Origin: Burkholderia ubonensis subsp. mesacidophila
GTDB lineage: Bacteria; Pseudomonadota; Gammaproteobacteria; Burkholderiales; Burkholderiaceae
Direction of reading: 5' to 3'
NCBI RefSeq assembly: GCF_002097715.1
Contig: NZ_CP020737.1
Location: forward strand, 2,294,001-2,358,000
DNA length: 64,000 nt
Part shown: one piece after another, positions 1 to 11,453 of the stretch
Position numbering within the stretch: the stretch's first letter is position 1
How the letters are laid out: each line of letters begins with the position of its first letter
Made by a program: the position numbers and the translations under genes
Notes under the pieces: generated by a model
What the model saw: the letters and a program-made list of their open reading frames with translations, nothing else
The model's database searches: none
Told to the model about the DNA's origin: nothing

Positions 1-553
1 CGATCACCGCGCCCGAATGCACGATCGCGCGCGGGCCGATCCGGCAGCCGTGGTAGACCGACACGTTCGGGTACAGGTGGGAATCGGCGCCGATCCTCGT
101 GCCGCGCCCGACGAACACGTTCGCGTCGAGCTGCACGCCGTCCTCGATCACCGCGCCCGCGTCGATCGTCACGTGCGGGCCGATCACCGCGGTCGGGGCC
201 ACCTGCGCGGCCGGATCGATCGTCGCGCTCGGATGCACGCCCGCGGCGCGCGGCGGCGCGGCGAGGTCGATGAACATCTGCGCGACGCGCGCGAAGTACG
301 CGTACGGATTCGGCGTCACAATGAAGCTGCGGCCGCCAGCGGCCGCGCCCAGCTTCTCCAGATCCTTCGGCGCGATCAGCACCGCGCCTGCCCGGGTCGT
401 CTCGACCTGCGACAGGTATTTCGGGTTCGCGAGGAACGCGAGCTGCTGGGGGCCGGCCTGGTCGAGCGGCGCGAGGCCGCCGACCTGACACTGGTGGTCA
501 CCGGCGATCTCGCCGCCGAACCGCTTTACGAGTGCCTCAAGCGTCAATGCCAT
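1..553 (-). CDS. lpxD: UDP-3-O-acylglucosamine N-acyltransferase LpxD, 3' part outside window
   Basis: Only the first 184 codons are present; the gene runs off the left edge. The protein begins [19 protein letters not shown], typical of the LpxD N-terminal uridine-binding domain. From about residue 110 it shows the hydrophobic six-residue periodicity of a left-handed beta helix. LpxD adds the second 3-hydroxyacyl chain to UDP-3-O-acyl-glucosamine in lipid A synthesis in the cytoplasm. The catalytic His region lies outside the window. It follows ompH by 16 bp on the same strand, the classic bamA-ompH-lpxD order, so cotranscription is expected. The family call is very secure; the C-terminus cannot be assessed. 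Confidence 0.96.
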   Translation of the reverse strand, partial: MALTLEALVKRFGGEIAGDHQCQVGGLAPLDQAGPQQLAFLANPKYLSQVETTRAGAVLIAPKDLEKLGAAAGGRSFIVTPNPYAYFARVAQMFIDLAAPPRAAGVHPSATIDPAAQVAPTAVIGPHVTIDAGAVIEDGVQLDANVFVGRGTRIGADSHLYPNVSVYHGCRIGPRAIVHSGAVI

Positions 554-569
554 TCGTCGTCCGCTCCGT

Positions 570-1097
570 TCAGTTTATCGAGCCGGACGCGAGCGCCTTG
601 AGCACCTTGTCTGTGATGTCGATGCGCGGGCTGACGTACACGGCTTCCTGCACGATCAGGTCGTAGTTCTGCTGCTCGGCGATCTGCTTGATGACCTTGT
701 TGGCGCGCTCGAGCACCGCCGCCAGCTCTTCGTTGCGGCGCTGGTTCAGATCCTCGCGGAACTCGCGCTGCTTGCGCTGGAAGTCGGTGTCGAGCTGTGC
801 GAGGTCGCGCTGCTTCTGCGCGCGATCGGCCGACGACAACGACGAGCCGTTCTTGTCAAGCGAATCCGACATCGATTTCAGGCGCTGCGCCATGTCCTGC
901 AGATCCTTGTCGCGCTTCGCGAACTCGGCTTCGAGCTTCGTCTGCGCCGCCTTCGCGGGCACGGACTCGCGCAGGATCCGATCCGAATTGACCGCCGCGA
1001 TGCGGGCGACGTCCTGTGCGTGCACCGTCGCGGCGCCCAGGGCCAGCGCAACGGTCAGCGCGCACATCACTCGTTTCGAAAACTTACCGGTTAGCAA
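570..1097 (-). CDS. ompH: Periplasmic chaperone OmpH/Skp
   Basis: A 175-residue protein with a signal peptide (basic start, hydrophobic core about residues 11-24, cleavage after VHA) and a mature part rich in Lys, Gln, Glu and Arg that looks like the long coiled-coil arms of Skp. Skp holds unfolded outer-membrane proteins in the periplasm before delivery to BamA, encoded just upstream. The best start is a TTG: a GAGAGGG ribosome site lies 5 nt before it, and starting here keeps the Lys and Arg residues of the signal-peptide n-region. The in-frame ATG ten codons later (first base 1067) has only a weak site and would leave a nearly uncharged n-region. Part of the rseP-bamA-ompH-lpxD operon. Confidence 0.93.
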   Translation of the reverse strand: MLTGKFSKRVMCALTVALALGAATVHAQDVARIAAVNSDRILRESVPAKAAQTKLEAEFAKRDKDLQDMAQRLKSMSDSLDKNGSSLSSADRAQKQRDLAQLDTDFQRKQREFREDLNQRRNEELAAVLERANKVIKQIAEQQNYDLIVQEAVYVSPRIDITDKVLKALASGSIN

Positions 1098-1133
1098 AAT
1101 TACCCTCTCGTTGCTGTTGTCATGAGCGTTCGA

Positions 1134-3443
1134 TCAGAACGCCGTCCCGATCTGGAACTGGAATTTCTGGTACTTGTCGCCTTCGTGCTTCTGAACCGGG
1201 AAGCCGAGGCTCAACTTGAGCGGCCCGATCGGCGAGATCCACGCGAGGCCGACGCCGTAGCCGTAACGCAGGCCGTTCGCGCCCGTGCTGTTGCCGCCCG
1301 GCGCGTTGCCCCACACGTTGCCGCCGTCGACGAACGTGAACACGCGCAGCGTGCGGTCGTAGCCGGTGCCCGGCAGCGGGAACGTCAGCTCGATGTTGCC
1401 GACGACCATCTTCGAGCCGCCGATCGGGTCGTTCGTCTTCGAGTCGCGCGGGCCCAGCGAGCTCGGCTCATAGCCGCGCACGGAGCCGATACCGCCCGCG
1501 TAGTAGTTCTTGAAGATCGGGTACGGGTTGCCGATGCCGTTGCCGTAGCCGCCCTGCAGGTTCATGCCCAGGATGAAGCCGCGCGAGAACGAATAGTAGT
1601 ACTGCGCCTGCAGGTCCGCCTTGTAGTACTGGATCTTGCCGACCGGCACGCCGTACTCCATGTTCGCCTGCGTGAAGTAGCCGCGGCTCGGGATCAGCGC
1701 GCTGTCGCGCGCGTCGCGCGACCACGCGACTGTCAGCGGCACCGTGTTCGACACGCGGCCGAACTGGTTCACGTAGTCCTGGTAGCTCTGCGGCGTGTTC
1801 GAATCGACGTCGAGGCGGTTCTGCTCGAAGCCCGCGCCGAAGTACACGGTGTCGACTTCCGAGAACGGGATGCCGAACTTCATGTTGCCGCCCGCGCTGA
1901 CGATCTTGAAGCTCGAGTTCGTCGAATAGTAGAGCGGCTGGTACGTGCGGTAGTAGACGTCCGTGATCCGCTTGATGCCGTCGACCGTGAAGTACGGGTC
2001 GACCTGCGTGACGGTCAGCGTCCGGTAGCTCTTCGCGGTGTTGACGTTCACCGCGAGACTCGTGCCCGAGCCGAACACGTTGTCCTGCGACACGCCCGCC
2101 GACAGCACGACCTTGTCCGTCGACGAGAAGCCCGCGCCCAGCGTGATCGCGCCGGTCGGCTTCTCGGCGACCTTCACGTTCACGTCGACCTGGTCGTTCG
2201 TGCCTTCGACCGGCACCGTCGCCACGTCGACGTCGGTGAAGTAGCCGAGGCGGTTCACGCGGTCCTTCGACAGCGCGAGACGGCTCGAGTCGAACCAGGA
2301 GCTCTCGAGCTGGCGCATTTCGCGGCGCACGACCTCGTCGCGGGTGCGCGTGTTGCCGACGATGTTGACGCGGCGCACGTACACGCGGCGGCTCGGATCG
2401 ACGACGAGCGTCAGGTTCACCTTGTGGTTCGCCTGGTCGATGTCAGGCTGCGCATTGACGGCCGCGAACGCGTAGCCGTATTCGCCGAGCTTGTCGACGA
2501 TCGCCTTCGTCGTCTGCTGCAGCTTCTCGGCCGAGAAACGGTCGCCCGGCTTGATCTTGATCAGCTTGGTCAGCTCGGCCTCGCGGTCGAGCAGGTTGCC
2601 CGCGAGCTTGATGCCGGACACCGTATACGGCTCGCCTTCGTGCAGCGTGACCGTCAGGTACATGTCCTTCTTGTCCGGCGAGATCGACACCTGGGTCGAC
2701 TCGATGTTGAACTCGAGGTAGCCGCGGTTCAGGTAGTACGAGCGCACCGCCTCGAGGTCGCCGGTCAGCTTTTCCTTCGAGTACAGGTCGTTCTTCGTGT
2801 ACCAGGAGAACCAGTTCGGCGTCGACAGCTGCATCTCGTCGCGCAGCGTGCTCGTCTTGAACGCCTTGTTGCCGATGAAGTTGATCTGGCGGATCTTCGC
2901 GCTCGGGCCTTCGGCGACCGCGAACAGGATCGACACGCGGTTCGCGTCGACCGGCGTGACCGTGGTCTTGACCTCGGCCGCGTAGAAGCCGCGCGTCAGG
3001 TACTGGCGCTTGAGCTCCTGCTCCGCCTTGTCGACGAGCGCCTTGTCGTAGTAGCGGCCGTCCGCGAGACCGACGGCGCGCAGCGCCTTCGTCAGGTTGT
3101 CCTTGTCGAATTCCTTCGTGCCGGTGAAGTCGATCGACGCAATCGCCGGACGCTCCTGAACCTGCACGATCACGACGTTGCCCTGGGTGGCGATGCGCAC
3201 GTCGTTGAAAAAGCCCGTCGCGTACAGCGCGCGGATTGCTTCGGATGCCTTGTCGTCCGTGAAGGTATCGCCTTGCTTGATCGGCAGGTACGCGAACACG
3301 GAGCCCGGTTCGACGCGCTGCAAGCCCTCGATCTTGATGTCTTGCACCACGAACGGCGCGGCTGCATGCGCCGCGAGTCCGTGCGCGGCGAGCGCCGCCG
3401 CTGCCATTGTCTTAGGTACAAAGCGATGAGGTTTGAACAACAT
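1134..3443 (-). CDS. bamA: Outer membrane protein assembly factor BamA
   Basis: A 769-residue Omp85-family protein. A signal peptide ends near AHAAA (about residue 28). Five POTRA repeats follow to about residue 430, then a transmembrane beta barrel. The barrel carries the VRGY motif of the family's essential loop and ends in a C-terminal Phe, as outer-membrane barrels do. BamA is the core of the BAM complex that folds beta-barrel proteins into the outer membrane. It lies 60 bp downstream of rseP and 36 bp upstream of ompH, the usual proteobacterial arrangement. Length is close to that of other betaproteobacterial BamA proteins; nothing looks damaged. Confidence 0.98.
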   Translation of the reverse strand: MLFKPHRFVPKTMAAAALAAHGLAAHAAAPFVVQDIKIEGLQRVEPGSVFAYLPIKQGDTFTDDKASEAIRALYATGFFNDVRIATQGNVVIVQVQERPAIASIDFTGTKEFDKDNLTKALRAVGLADGRYYDKALVDKAEQELKRQYLTRGFYAAEVKTTVTPVDANRVSILFAVAEGPSAKIRQINFIGNKAFKTSTLRDEMQLSTPNWFSWYTKNDLYSKEKLTGDLEAVRSYYLNRGYLEFNIESTQVSISPDKKDMYLTVTLHEGEPYTVSGIKLAGNLLDREAELTKLIKIKPGDRFSAEKLQQTTKAIVDKLGEYGYAFAAVNAQPDIDQANHKVNLTLVVDPSRRVYVRRVNIVGNTRTRDEVVRREMRQLESSWFDSSRLALSKDRVNRLGYFTDVDVATVPVEGTNDQVDVNVKVAEKPTGAITLGAGFSSTDKVVLSAGVSQDNVFGSGTSLAVNVNTAKSYRTLTVTQVDPYFTVDGIKRITDVYYRTYQPLYYSTNSSFKIVSAGGNMKFGIPFSEVDTVYFGAGFEQNRLDVDSNTPQSYQDYVNQFGRVSNTVPLTVAWSRDARDSALIPSRGYFTQANMEYGVPVGKIQYYKADLQAQYYYSFSRGFILGMNLQGGYGNGIGNPYPIFKNYYAGGIGSVRGYEPSSLGPRDSKTNDPIGGSKMVVGNIELTFPLPGTGYDRTLRVFTFVDGGNVWGNAPGGNSTGANGLRYGYGVGLAWISPIGPLKLSLGFPVQKHEGDKYQKFQFQIGTAF

Positions 3444-3503
3444 GCATCCCCAATATTTAGCTGCATCAAATCAGGCGGCTGCCCGTGGCCGCCGCCTGAC
3501 GCT

Positions 3504-4877
3504 TCAGAAATGGATTAACCGAGCCAGATCGTTGAACAGCGCGATCGCCGACAATGCGACGATGCAGATCAACCCGGCTCTTTGCAGAATCAGTTGCCAG
3601 CGCTCCGAAACGGCTTTCCCGGTCGCGGCTTCAACCAGATAATATAACAGATGCCCCCCGTCCAAAACGGGAATCGGCAACAAGTTCAGTACGCCAAGGC
3701 TAATGCTGACAAGGGCGAGGAACGATAGGAACGCCGACGGACCCAGCCGAGCGCTCTTGCCGGCGTAGTCGGCGATCGTCACCGGACCCGACAGGTTTTT
3801 CAGCGAAGCGTCCCCCGTGACCATCCGCCCGAACATCCGCACCGAGTACACCGCGATGTCCCACGTGCGGCGCGCGCCCAGCTTCACGCTGTCGATCGGA
3901 CCGTAGCGCACGTCGACGCCCGGCGTCTGCATCGACAGCGCCGCGCCGATGCGGCCGACCTGGCGCCCGGTTTCGTCGTCCGGCTGCGCCTGCGGCATGA
4001 TCGTGACCGCCTGCGTGACGCCGCCGCGCTCGATCTTCAGCGTCAGCGTCTTGCCCGCATGGTGCTTGATCGCGTCGATGAAGCGCGACGCGCCGCCGAT
4101 CCGCTCGCCGTCGAGCGCAAGCAGCTTGTCGCCGCTCTTCAGCCCCGCCTGCTGCGCCGCGCTGCCCGGCTGCACCGACGCGACCGACAGCGTGCCGCCC
4201 CCCGTCTCGAAGCCCAGCCGCGCCATGAAATCGTCGTCGATGTCGCCTTCCGCGATATTGCGCAGATCGACGCGGAAATCGAACGTCGAAGCGCCGCCGT
4301 CGCGCGCACCGAGCACGACCTCCCGGTGATCGAACGCCGCTGCGAGGAGCTTCCAGCGCAAGTCCGGCCACGAGCGCACCGGCTGCGTGTCGCCGCCTCG
4401 CGCGTCGCGGATCGACACGATCGTCTCGTTGCCGTCGAAGCCCGCGCGGGCCGCCGCCGTGCCGGCCGCCGGCGGCGCGATGATCGCCGCGGGCTCGGTC
4501 ACGCCGGATGCAAATACGACAGAAAACAGCAGAATTGCCAACAGGAAGTTGGCAATCGGCCCCGCCGCGACGATCGCGATGCGCTTGCCGACCGACTGGC
4601 GGTTGAACGCCTGGCCGAGTTCCTCCGGCTTCACGCCGGGGCCCGGTTCGCGTTCGTCGAGCATCTTCACGTAGCCGCCGAGCGGCAGCGCGGACAGCGT
4701 CCACTCGGTGCCGGTCTTCTTGCTGACCCAGCGCGCAACCGGCTGGCCGAAGCCGATCGAGAAGCGGAGCACCTTCACGCCGCACCAGCGCGCGACGCGA
4801 TAATGACCGTACTCATGCACGACAACCAGCACCCCGATCGCCACCGCAAACGCGATCAGTTCGACCAGCACGTTCAT
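3504..4877 (-). CDS. rseP: RIP metalloprotease RseP (site-2 protease)
   Basis: A 457-residue inner-membrane zinc protease. The active-site HEYGH (residues 21-25) lies in the first membrane helix. Two PDZ-like domains occupy the periplasmic middle. A C-terminal membrane segment carries the second-site motif near NLLPIPVLDGGH. RseP cleaves the anti-sigma factor RseA inside the membrane to release the envelope-stress sigma factor, and also clears signal-peptide remnants. The ATG at 4877 is preferred because GAGG sits 5 nt upstream. Only 11 bp separate it from dxr, so the two are almost certainly cotranscribed. Confidence 0.97.
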   Translation of the reverse strand: MNVLVELIAFAVAIGVLVVVHEYGHYRVARWCGVKVLRFSIGFGQPVARWVSKKTGTEWTLSALPLGGYVKMLDEREPGPGVKPEELGQAFNRQSVGKRIAIVAAGPIANFLLAILLFSVVFASGVTEPAAIIAPPAAGTAAARAGFDGNETIVSIRDARGGDTQPVRSWPDLRWKLLAAAFDHREVVLGARDGGASTFDFRVDLRNIAEGDIDDDFMARLGFETGGGTLSVASVQPGSAAQQAGLKSGDKLLALDGERIGGASRFIDAIKHHAGKTLTLKIERGGVTQAVTIMPQAQPDDETGRQVGRIGAALSMQTPGVDVRYGPIDSVKLGARRTWDIAVYSVRMFGRMVTGDASLKNLSGPVTIADYAGKSARLGPSAFLSFLALVSISLGVLNLLPIPVLDGGHLLYYLVEAATGKAVSERWQLILQRAGLICIVALSAIALFNDLARLIHF

Positions 4878-4888
4878 GAGCACCTCAT

Positions 4889-6085
4889 TCAGGCAGTGCG
4901 CTCCACGCGTGGCGCAGGCGCTTTCGCAATGATTTCGGCGGCGAGGCGGCGTGCCTCGGTATCCGCCGCCAGGACGTCGTCGAGCCCGTTCGGCGCGCGG
5001 TTCGGCAGCGCGTTGAGCACCGCGTCGACCGTCGCCGCGATCGCCATGAAGCCGATCCGGCGCTCGAGAAACGCTTCGACCGCGACTTCGTTCGCCGCGT
5101 TCAACGCAGCGCTCGCGATGCCGCCTTCAGCCATCGCCTTCAGCGCGAGCGCGAGGCACGGGAAGCGCGCGTAGTCGGGCTTCTCGAACGACAGCTGCGC
5201 GATCTGCGCGAGGTCGAGCTGCTCGACGCCCGCGTCGACGCGGTCCGGATAGGCGAGCGCATGCGCGATCGGCGTGCGCATGTCGGGATTGCCGAGCTGC
5301 GCGAGCACCGAGCCGTCGCGATACGACACCAGCGAATGGATCACGCTCTGCGGATGGATCAGCACGTCGATCCGGTCGCCCGGCAGCCCGAAGATCCAGT
5401 GCGCCTCGATCACCTCGAGGCCCTTGTTCATCATCGTCGCGGAATCGACCGAAATCTTCCGGCCCATCACCCAGTTCGGGTGCTTGCACGCCTCGTCGGG
5501 CGTCACGTCGACGAGCGTCGCCGGTTCGCGGGTGCGGAACGGGCCGCCCGACGCGGTCAGGATGATCTTCGCGATCCCGCCGTGCTCGGCCGCGTCGCGC
5601 GGCATGCACTGGAAGATCGCGTTGTGTTCGCTGTCGACCGGCAACAGGATCGCGCCGTGGTCGCGCACCGCGTCCATGAAGATCGCGCCCGACATCACGA
5701 GCGACTCCTTGTTCGCGAGCAGGATGCGCTTGCCGGCGCGCGCGGCCGCGAGGCTCGGCGCGAGGCCGGCCGCGCCGACGATCGCCGCGACGACGGTGTC
5801 GCACTGGTCGCTCTGCGACACGTCGACGAGCGCCTGCGGCCCGTAGGCGACCGCGGTCTTGCTGCCGGCCGCGCGCAGTTGCGCTTCGACGTGCGCGGCC
5901 GTCTGCGCGTCGCCGACCACCGCGACCTCGGGCGCAAAGCGCAGGCACTGGGCGACCAGCTTGTCGCCGTTGCGATGCGCGGTCAGCGCATAAACCGAGA
6001 AGCGCTCCGGATGGCGCGCGACCACGTCGAGCGTACTGTCTCCGATCGAGCCCGTCGAACCGAGCAATGTCAGGCGTTTTTGCAT
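4889..6085 (-). CDS. dxr: 1-deoxy-D-xylulose 5-phosphate reductoisomerase
   Basis: A 398-residue NADPH-dependent enzyme making 2-C-methyl-D-erythritol 4-phosphate, the committed step of the MEP isoprenoid pathway. The N-terminal dinucleotide-binding loop [13 protein letters not shown] is plain at residues 9-21. The central metal- and substrate-binding stretch includes [13 protein letters not shown], and the catalytic-loop region includes [19 protein letters not shown]. Its product feeds undecaprenyl diphosphate synthesis by UppS, encoded two genes upstream. Full family length, with an ordinary ATG start. Confidence 0.98.
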   Translation of the reverse strand: MQKRLTLLGSTGSIGDSTLDVVARHPERFSVYALTAHRNGDKLVAQCLRFAPEVAVVGDAQTAAHVEAQLRAAGSKTAVAYGPQALVDVSQSDQCDTVVAAIVGAAGLAPSLAAARAGKRILLANKESLVMSGAIFMDAVRDHGAILLPVDSEHNAIFQCMPRDAAEHGGIAKIILTASGGPFRTREPATLVDVTPDEACKHPNWVMGRKISVDSATMMNKGLEVIEAHWIFGLPGDRIDVLIHPQSVIHSLVSYRDGSVLAQLGNPDMRTPIAHALAYPDRVDAGVEQLDLAQIAQLSFEKPDYARFPCLALALKAMAEGGIASAALNAANEVAVEAFLERRIGFMAIAATVDAVLNALPNRAPNGLDDVLAADTEARRLAAEIIAKAPAPRVERTA

Positions 6086-6101
6086 AACTGAAGTGTAGGG
6101 T

Positions 6102-6926
6102 TTAACCGTGAAACAGCAGCATCGCGAGCGGCAGCACGGGCAGCAGCGCGTCGACGCGATCGAGCACGCCGCCGTGCCCCGGCAGCAGACCGCTCGAATC
6201 CTTCACGCCGGCCTGGCGCTTCAGCAGCGACTCGAACAGGTCGCCGATCACGCTGTACGCGACGAGCAGCGTCAGCGCCGCCCAGGCGCCCGGCCCGCCG
6301 AACTGCGCGGCGAAGGCAGAAAAAAGGGTCGGCTCGAACAGGTGCGCAGCCATCGCGACGCTCGCGACGACCATCACGGCGAGCCAGCCGCCCACCGCCC
6401 CTTCCCAGCTCTTCCCGGGGCTGATCGTGACTGCCAGTTTACGCTTCCCGAAGGCCTTGCCCGCGAAATATGCACCGATATCGGCCAGCCACACAACGAG
6501 CAGCAGCGACAGCACGAACGGCACGCCTTGTGCGCGCGCCGCGACGAGCGCGTGCCAGCAGGCGGTGAAGATCACGAGGCCGGCCGCGAGCAGGAACGGC
6601 CGCCACACGCCCTCGGCGAGCACGGGCTTGCGCCGCAGCGCGAACGGGCCGACCAGCAGCCAGAACACGCCGGCCGCCGCAAAAAGGGGGCGGGATGAAG
6701 AGGTGCCGATGCCGAGGCGCGTGGTCGCCAGCAGCGCCAGCGCCGCGACGATCGCGTAGACGACCGGGCCGGCGCCGCCGAGCTTCAGCAGGCGCGCCCA
6801 TTCCCAGGCGGCGAACACGAGCACGACGCCGATCAGCGCGCCGAACGCGCTCAACGGCGCGAACAATGTCACCGGCAGCAGCACCGCCAGCAGCACGACC
6901 GCCGTGATCACACGGGTTTTCAGCAT
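6102..6926 (-). CDS. cdsA: Phosphatidate cytidylyltransferase (CDP-diglyceride synthase)
   Basis: A 274-residue polytopic membrane protein with about eight hydrophobic helices. The C-terminus carries the CDP-alcohol cytidylyltransferase signature [16 protein letters not shown]. It makes CDP-diacylglycerol from phosphatidate and CTP, the precursor of all phospholipids including the cardiolipin made by the Cls protein encoded near 31 kb. The start MLKTRVITA at 6926 overlaps the end of uppS by 7 bp, indicating translational coupling. The frame stays open further upstream, but those codons lie inside uppS and give a non-membrane Arg-rich stretch, so they are not counted. Confidence 0.97.
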   Translation of the reverse strand: MLKTRVITAVVLLAVLLPVTLFAPLSAFGALIGVVLVFAAWEWARLLKLGGAGPVVYAIVAALALLATTRLGIGTSSSRPLFAAAGVFWLLVGPFALRRKPVLAEGVWRPFLLAAGLVIFTACWHALVAARAQGVPFVLSLLLVVWLADIGAYFAGKAFGKRKLAVTISPGKSWEGAVGGWLAVMVVASVAMAAHLFEPTLFSAFAAQFGGPGAWAALTLLVAYSVIGDLFESLLKRQAGVKDSSGLLPGHGGVLDRVDALLPVLPLAMLLFHG

Positions 6927-7702
6927 GAAAGGGAATCGGCGTTCTGGGATTGCGGCTCGAGCTGCGCGCTCGTGCGGCCGAAGCGGCGCTCGCGATCGGT
7001 GTACGACGCCAGCGCGGCGGCCAGCGCTGCGCCGTCGAAGTCCGGCCAGAATTTGTCGGTGAAATAGAATTCGGTGTACGCGAGCTGCCACAGCAGGAAG
7101 TTGCTGATGCGCTGTTCGCCGCCGGTGCGGATGAACAGGTCAGGCTCCGGCGCATAGGCCATCGCCAGGTGGGGCGCGAAGCTGTCTTCGCTGACTTCCA
7201 CCTCGCAGCCCTCGCGCACGGCCTGCTCGACGAGCTTGCGGGTCGCTTGCAGGATGTCCCACCGGCCGCCGTAGTTCGCGGCAATGGTGAGCGTGAGGCG
7301 CGTGTTGCGCGCCGTCTTGGTTTCGGCGCGGCGGATCAGCGCCTGGATCCGCGGCTCGAAGCGATCGAGATCGCCGACGACGCGCAGGCGGATCCCGTTC
7401 GCATGCAGCTTGCCGACCTCGCGCTCCAGCGCGGTGATGAACAGCCGCATCAGGAACGACACTTCCTCGGTCGGCCGCCGCCAGTTCTCCGAGCTGAACG
7501 CGAACAGCGTCAGGTATTCGACGCCGACGCGCGCGCAGCCCTCGACCACCGCCCGCACCGCGTCGACGCCGCGCGTATGCCCCGCGACGCGGGGCAGGCG
7601 GCGTTCGGTCGCCCAACGGCCATTGCCGTCCATGATGATCGCGATGTGACGCGGCACGGCGCCGACGTCAGGCACGCGAACGGTAGAGCTGGTATAAGTC
7701 AT
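6920..7702 (-). CDS. uppS: Isoprenyl (undecaprenyl) diphosphate synthase
   Basis: A 260-residue cis-prenyltransferase that extends farnesyl diphosphate to undecaprenyl diphosphate, the lipid carrier for peptidoglycan and surface polysaccharides. The catalytic Asp and adjacent loop are seen as [10 protein letters not shown] (D25). The family blocks FSSENWRRP and [14 protein letters not shown] are intact. Its 3' end overlaps cdsA by 7 bp, and it follows frr by 49 bp. The cluster frr-uppS-cdsA-dxr is conserved across proteobacteria and couples isoprenoid supply with lipid carrier and phospholipid synthesis. Confidence 0.98.
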   Translation of the reverse strand: MTYTSSTVRVPDVGAVPRHIAIIMDGNGRWATERRLPRVAGHTRGVDAVRAVVEGCARVGVEYLTLFAFSSENWRRPTEEVSFLMRLFITALEREVGKLHANGIRLRVVGDLDRFEPRIQALIRRAETKTARNTRLTLTIAANYGGRWDILQATRKLVEQAVREGCEVEVSEDSFAPHLAMAYAPEPDLFIRTGGEQRISNFLLWQLAYTEFYFTDKFWPDFDGAALAAALASYTDRERRFGRTSAQLEPQSQNADSLSC

Positions 7703-7751
7703 GGCCGTTGAGACAGTAATGCGGGAAGAAGGCGGTACGCGAGAACGACGG

Positions 7752-8312
7752 TCAGACCGTCATGATCTCCGCTTCCTTGCTCTGGACGAGCTTGTCGATT
7801 TCGGCCACGTGCTTGTCGGTCAGCTTCTGCACGTCGTCGCCCGCGCGGCGCTCGTCGTCTTCCGAGATTTCCTTGTCCTTGACCAGCTTCTTGAGCTGTT
7901 CGTTCGCGTCGCGGCGCAGGTTGCGGATCGCGACCTTCGCGGTCTCGCCTTCGCTCTTCACGACCTTCGTCAGCTCGCGGCGGCGCTCTTCCGTCAGCGG
8001 CGGCATCGGCACGCGGATCAGGTCGCCGGACGTCGCCGGGTTCAGGCCCAGGTCGGCTTCGCGGATGGCCTTCTCGACCTTCGCGACCATGTTCTTTTCC
8101 CACGGCTGCACGCCGATCGTGCGCGCGTCGACGAGCGTCAGGTTGGCCACCTGCGAGATCGGCACCATCGAGCCGTAGTAGTCGACCTGCACGTGATCGA
8201 GCAGGCCCGTGTGCGCACGGCCCGTGCGGATCTTCGCCAGATCGTTCTTGAACGCTTCGATCGAGCGCTGCATCTTCTGCTCTACGCCCTTCTTGACATC
8301 AGCGACACTCAT
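7752..8312 (-). CDS. frr: Ribosome recycling factor
   Basis: A 186-residue protein with the two RRF parts: a three-helix bundle formed by the two ends and a small central beta domain (about residues 30-105). The segment [19 protein letters not shown] is the usual N-terminal signature. RRF works with EF-G to split post-termination ribosomes. It lies 112 bp downstream of pyrH; the gap shows no clear terminator, so readthrough from the rpsB-tsf-pyrH side is likely. Confidence 0.98.
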   Translation of the reverse strand: MSVADVKKGVEQKMQRSIEAFKNDLAKIRTGRAHTGLLDHVQVDYYGSMVPISQVANLTLVDARTIGVQPWEKNMVAKVEKAIREADLGLNPATSGDLIRVPMPPLTEERRRELTKVVKSEGETAKVAIRNLRRDANEQLKKLVKDKEISEDDERRAGDDVQKLTDKHVAEIDKLVQSKEAEIMTV

Positions 8313-8424
8313 TTCAACCTCCGAACCTTCAAATCTTCAATGGACGCGGACTCGTCGCGTGCGCAGCGGCGCCGCGCGGGCGCGCCAACCGGTTGCCCGG
8401 CCGGTCGCCCGCATCCGCGGGAGT

Positions 8425-10175
<1,751 letters not shown>

Positions 10176-10285
10176 CATTCGCTCCTTGAGTCTGTATTCA
10201 CAACGCCGCCCGCTTGGACGCGAACGGCCGAGATTCGTTTCCGGACCCGCGCCGATTCGGCGCGATCAGGTCCGGCGCACAAGCT

Positions 10286-10320
10286 TAAAAAAAGGGGGCC
10301 TGTTGAGAGCCCCCTTTTTG
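10286..10320 (-). terminator. Terminator or attenuator between rpsB and tsf
   Basis: An A-rich, G-run arm (10288-10299) pairs with a C-run, T-rich arm (10309-10320). Read on the minus strand it is a GC stem followed by a run of T residues, the form of an intrinsic terminator, 17 bp after the rpsB stop. Because tsf normally depends on rpsB transcription, this is more likely a partial terminator setting the S2 to EF-Ts ratio than a complete stop. No tsf promoter was recognised in the remaining 110 bp. Confidence 0.8.
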
Positions 10321-10337
10321 CGCCGGCTCGGGGCCAG

Positions 10338-11081
10338 TTACGCGTTTTCCTCGACGTACTCGTCGTCGCCGCCACGCACTGCCTGGACCACTTCGTTGAC
10401 CGCGTTCGCACGGCCTTCCAGGATCGCGTCGGCCACGCCTTCCGCGTACAGCGCGACGGCCTTGCTCGAGTCGTCGTTACCCGGGATCACGTAGTCCACA
10501 CCTTCCGGCGAGTGGTTCGTATCGACCACGGCGATGACCGGCACGCCCAGCTTGTTCGCTTCGGTGACGGCAATCTTGTGGTAGCCGACGTCGACGACGA
10601 AGATTGCGTCCGGAATGCCGCCCATGTCCTTCACGCCGCCGATCGACTTCTGCAGCTTGGCGATTTCACGTTCGAACAGCAGCGCTTCCTTCTTGCTCAT
10701 CTTCTCGGTTTCGCCCGATTCGACGGCCGCTTCCATGTCCTTCAGGCGCTTGATCGAAACCTTCAGCGTCTTGAAGTTGGTCATCATGCCGCCGAGCCAG
10801 CGTGCGTTGACGTACGGCATGCCTGCGCGCTGCGCTTCCTGAGCGATCGTGTCGCGCGACTGGCGCTTCGTGCCGACGAACAGGATCGTGCCGCGGTTCG
10901 CTGCCAGCTGACGCACGTACTTCTGTGCGTCCGTGAACATCGGCAGCGTCTTTTCGAGGTTGATGATGTGAATCTTGTTGCGGTGACCGAAAATGAACGG
11001 TGCCATCTTCGGGTTCCAGAAACGGGTCTGGTGACCGAAGTGGACACCCGCTTCCAGCATTTGGCGCATCGTAACTGCCAT
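10338..11081 (-). CDS. rpsB: 30S ribosomal protein S2
   Basis: A 247-residue ribosomal protein beginning [19 protein letters not shown], the universal S2 start. It also shows [10 protein letters not shown] and the [17 protein letters not shown] block near the C-terminus. The start at 11081 has a GGAG site 7 nt upstream. S2 is added late to the 30S head and is needed for S1 binding. It leads the large minus-strand cluster and is preceded by a roughly 200-nt untranslated leader and a good promoter. Confidence 0.98.
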   Translation of the reverse strand: MAVTMRQMLEAGVHFGHQTRFWNPKMAPFIFGHRNKIHIINLEKTLPMFTDAQKYVRQLAANRGTILFVGTKRQSRDTIAQEAQRAGMPYVNARWLGGMMTNFKTLKVSIKRLKDMEAAVESGETEKMSKKEALLFEREIAKLQKSIGGVKDMGGIPDAIFVVDVGYHKIAVTEANKLGVPVIAVVDTNHSPEGVDYVIPGNDDSSKAVALYAEGVADAILEGRANAVNEVVQAVRGGDDEYVEENA

Positions 11082-11285
11082 GTAAATTCTCCACGAGGGT
11101 TGGGTCTTAAGCCGGCTGCCGTACCGCCGCGCGAGGCTTTCCGCTCCGCGCGGCCGGCACCCTGGTTGCGCCGGCTTGCGATTCGGCACGTGCAAAAACG
11201 AAGCTGCCCGTGCCGCAAGCCTTTCACCGCAAACGCCGCCCCAGCTTGGGACATGCGAGGCATTTGAGTGTCGACTTAGCCAAAG

Positions 11286-11315
11286 AGTATAGCACGCCGA
11301 GTTGTCCGCCCTCAA
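11286..11315 (-). promoter_or_regulatory. Predicted sigma-70 promoter of rpsB
   Basis: On the minus strand a -35 TTGAGG (11310-11315) and a -10 TATACT (11286-11291) are separated by exactly 18 bp. This would start transcription about 200 nt before rpsB, leaving a long leader. In enterobacteria the rpsB leader is a target of S2 autoregulation; whether this leader acts the same way is inference. The rest of the 372-bp gap between rpsB and map holds no gene and no convincing plus-strand promoter. Confidence 0.6.
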
Positions 11316-11453
11316 GTCGCCCGACACTTTGCCGGGCCGGCGGCGGTGCCCGCGGCAATCCGCAAAAACCCGCATCCACGCGGGCGCCGGGGCTGCGACA
11401 CCCGCCATAAGGTGCGATAATCCGTCAATTCACCGCTTTCCAGGCACACCTCG

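Noticed and set aside
1122..3518. Long plus-strand open frame of about 800 codons opposite bamA
   Set aside because: It is antisense to an unmistakable bamA, is composed almost only of Arg, Val, Asp, Ala and Leu from GC-rich codon bias, and matches no family.
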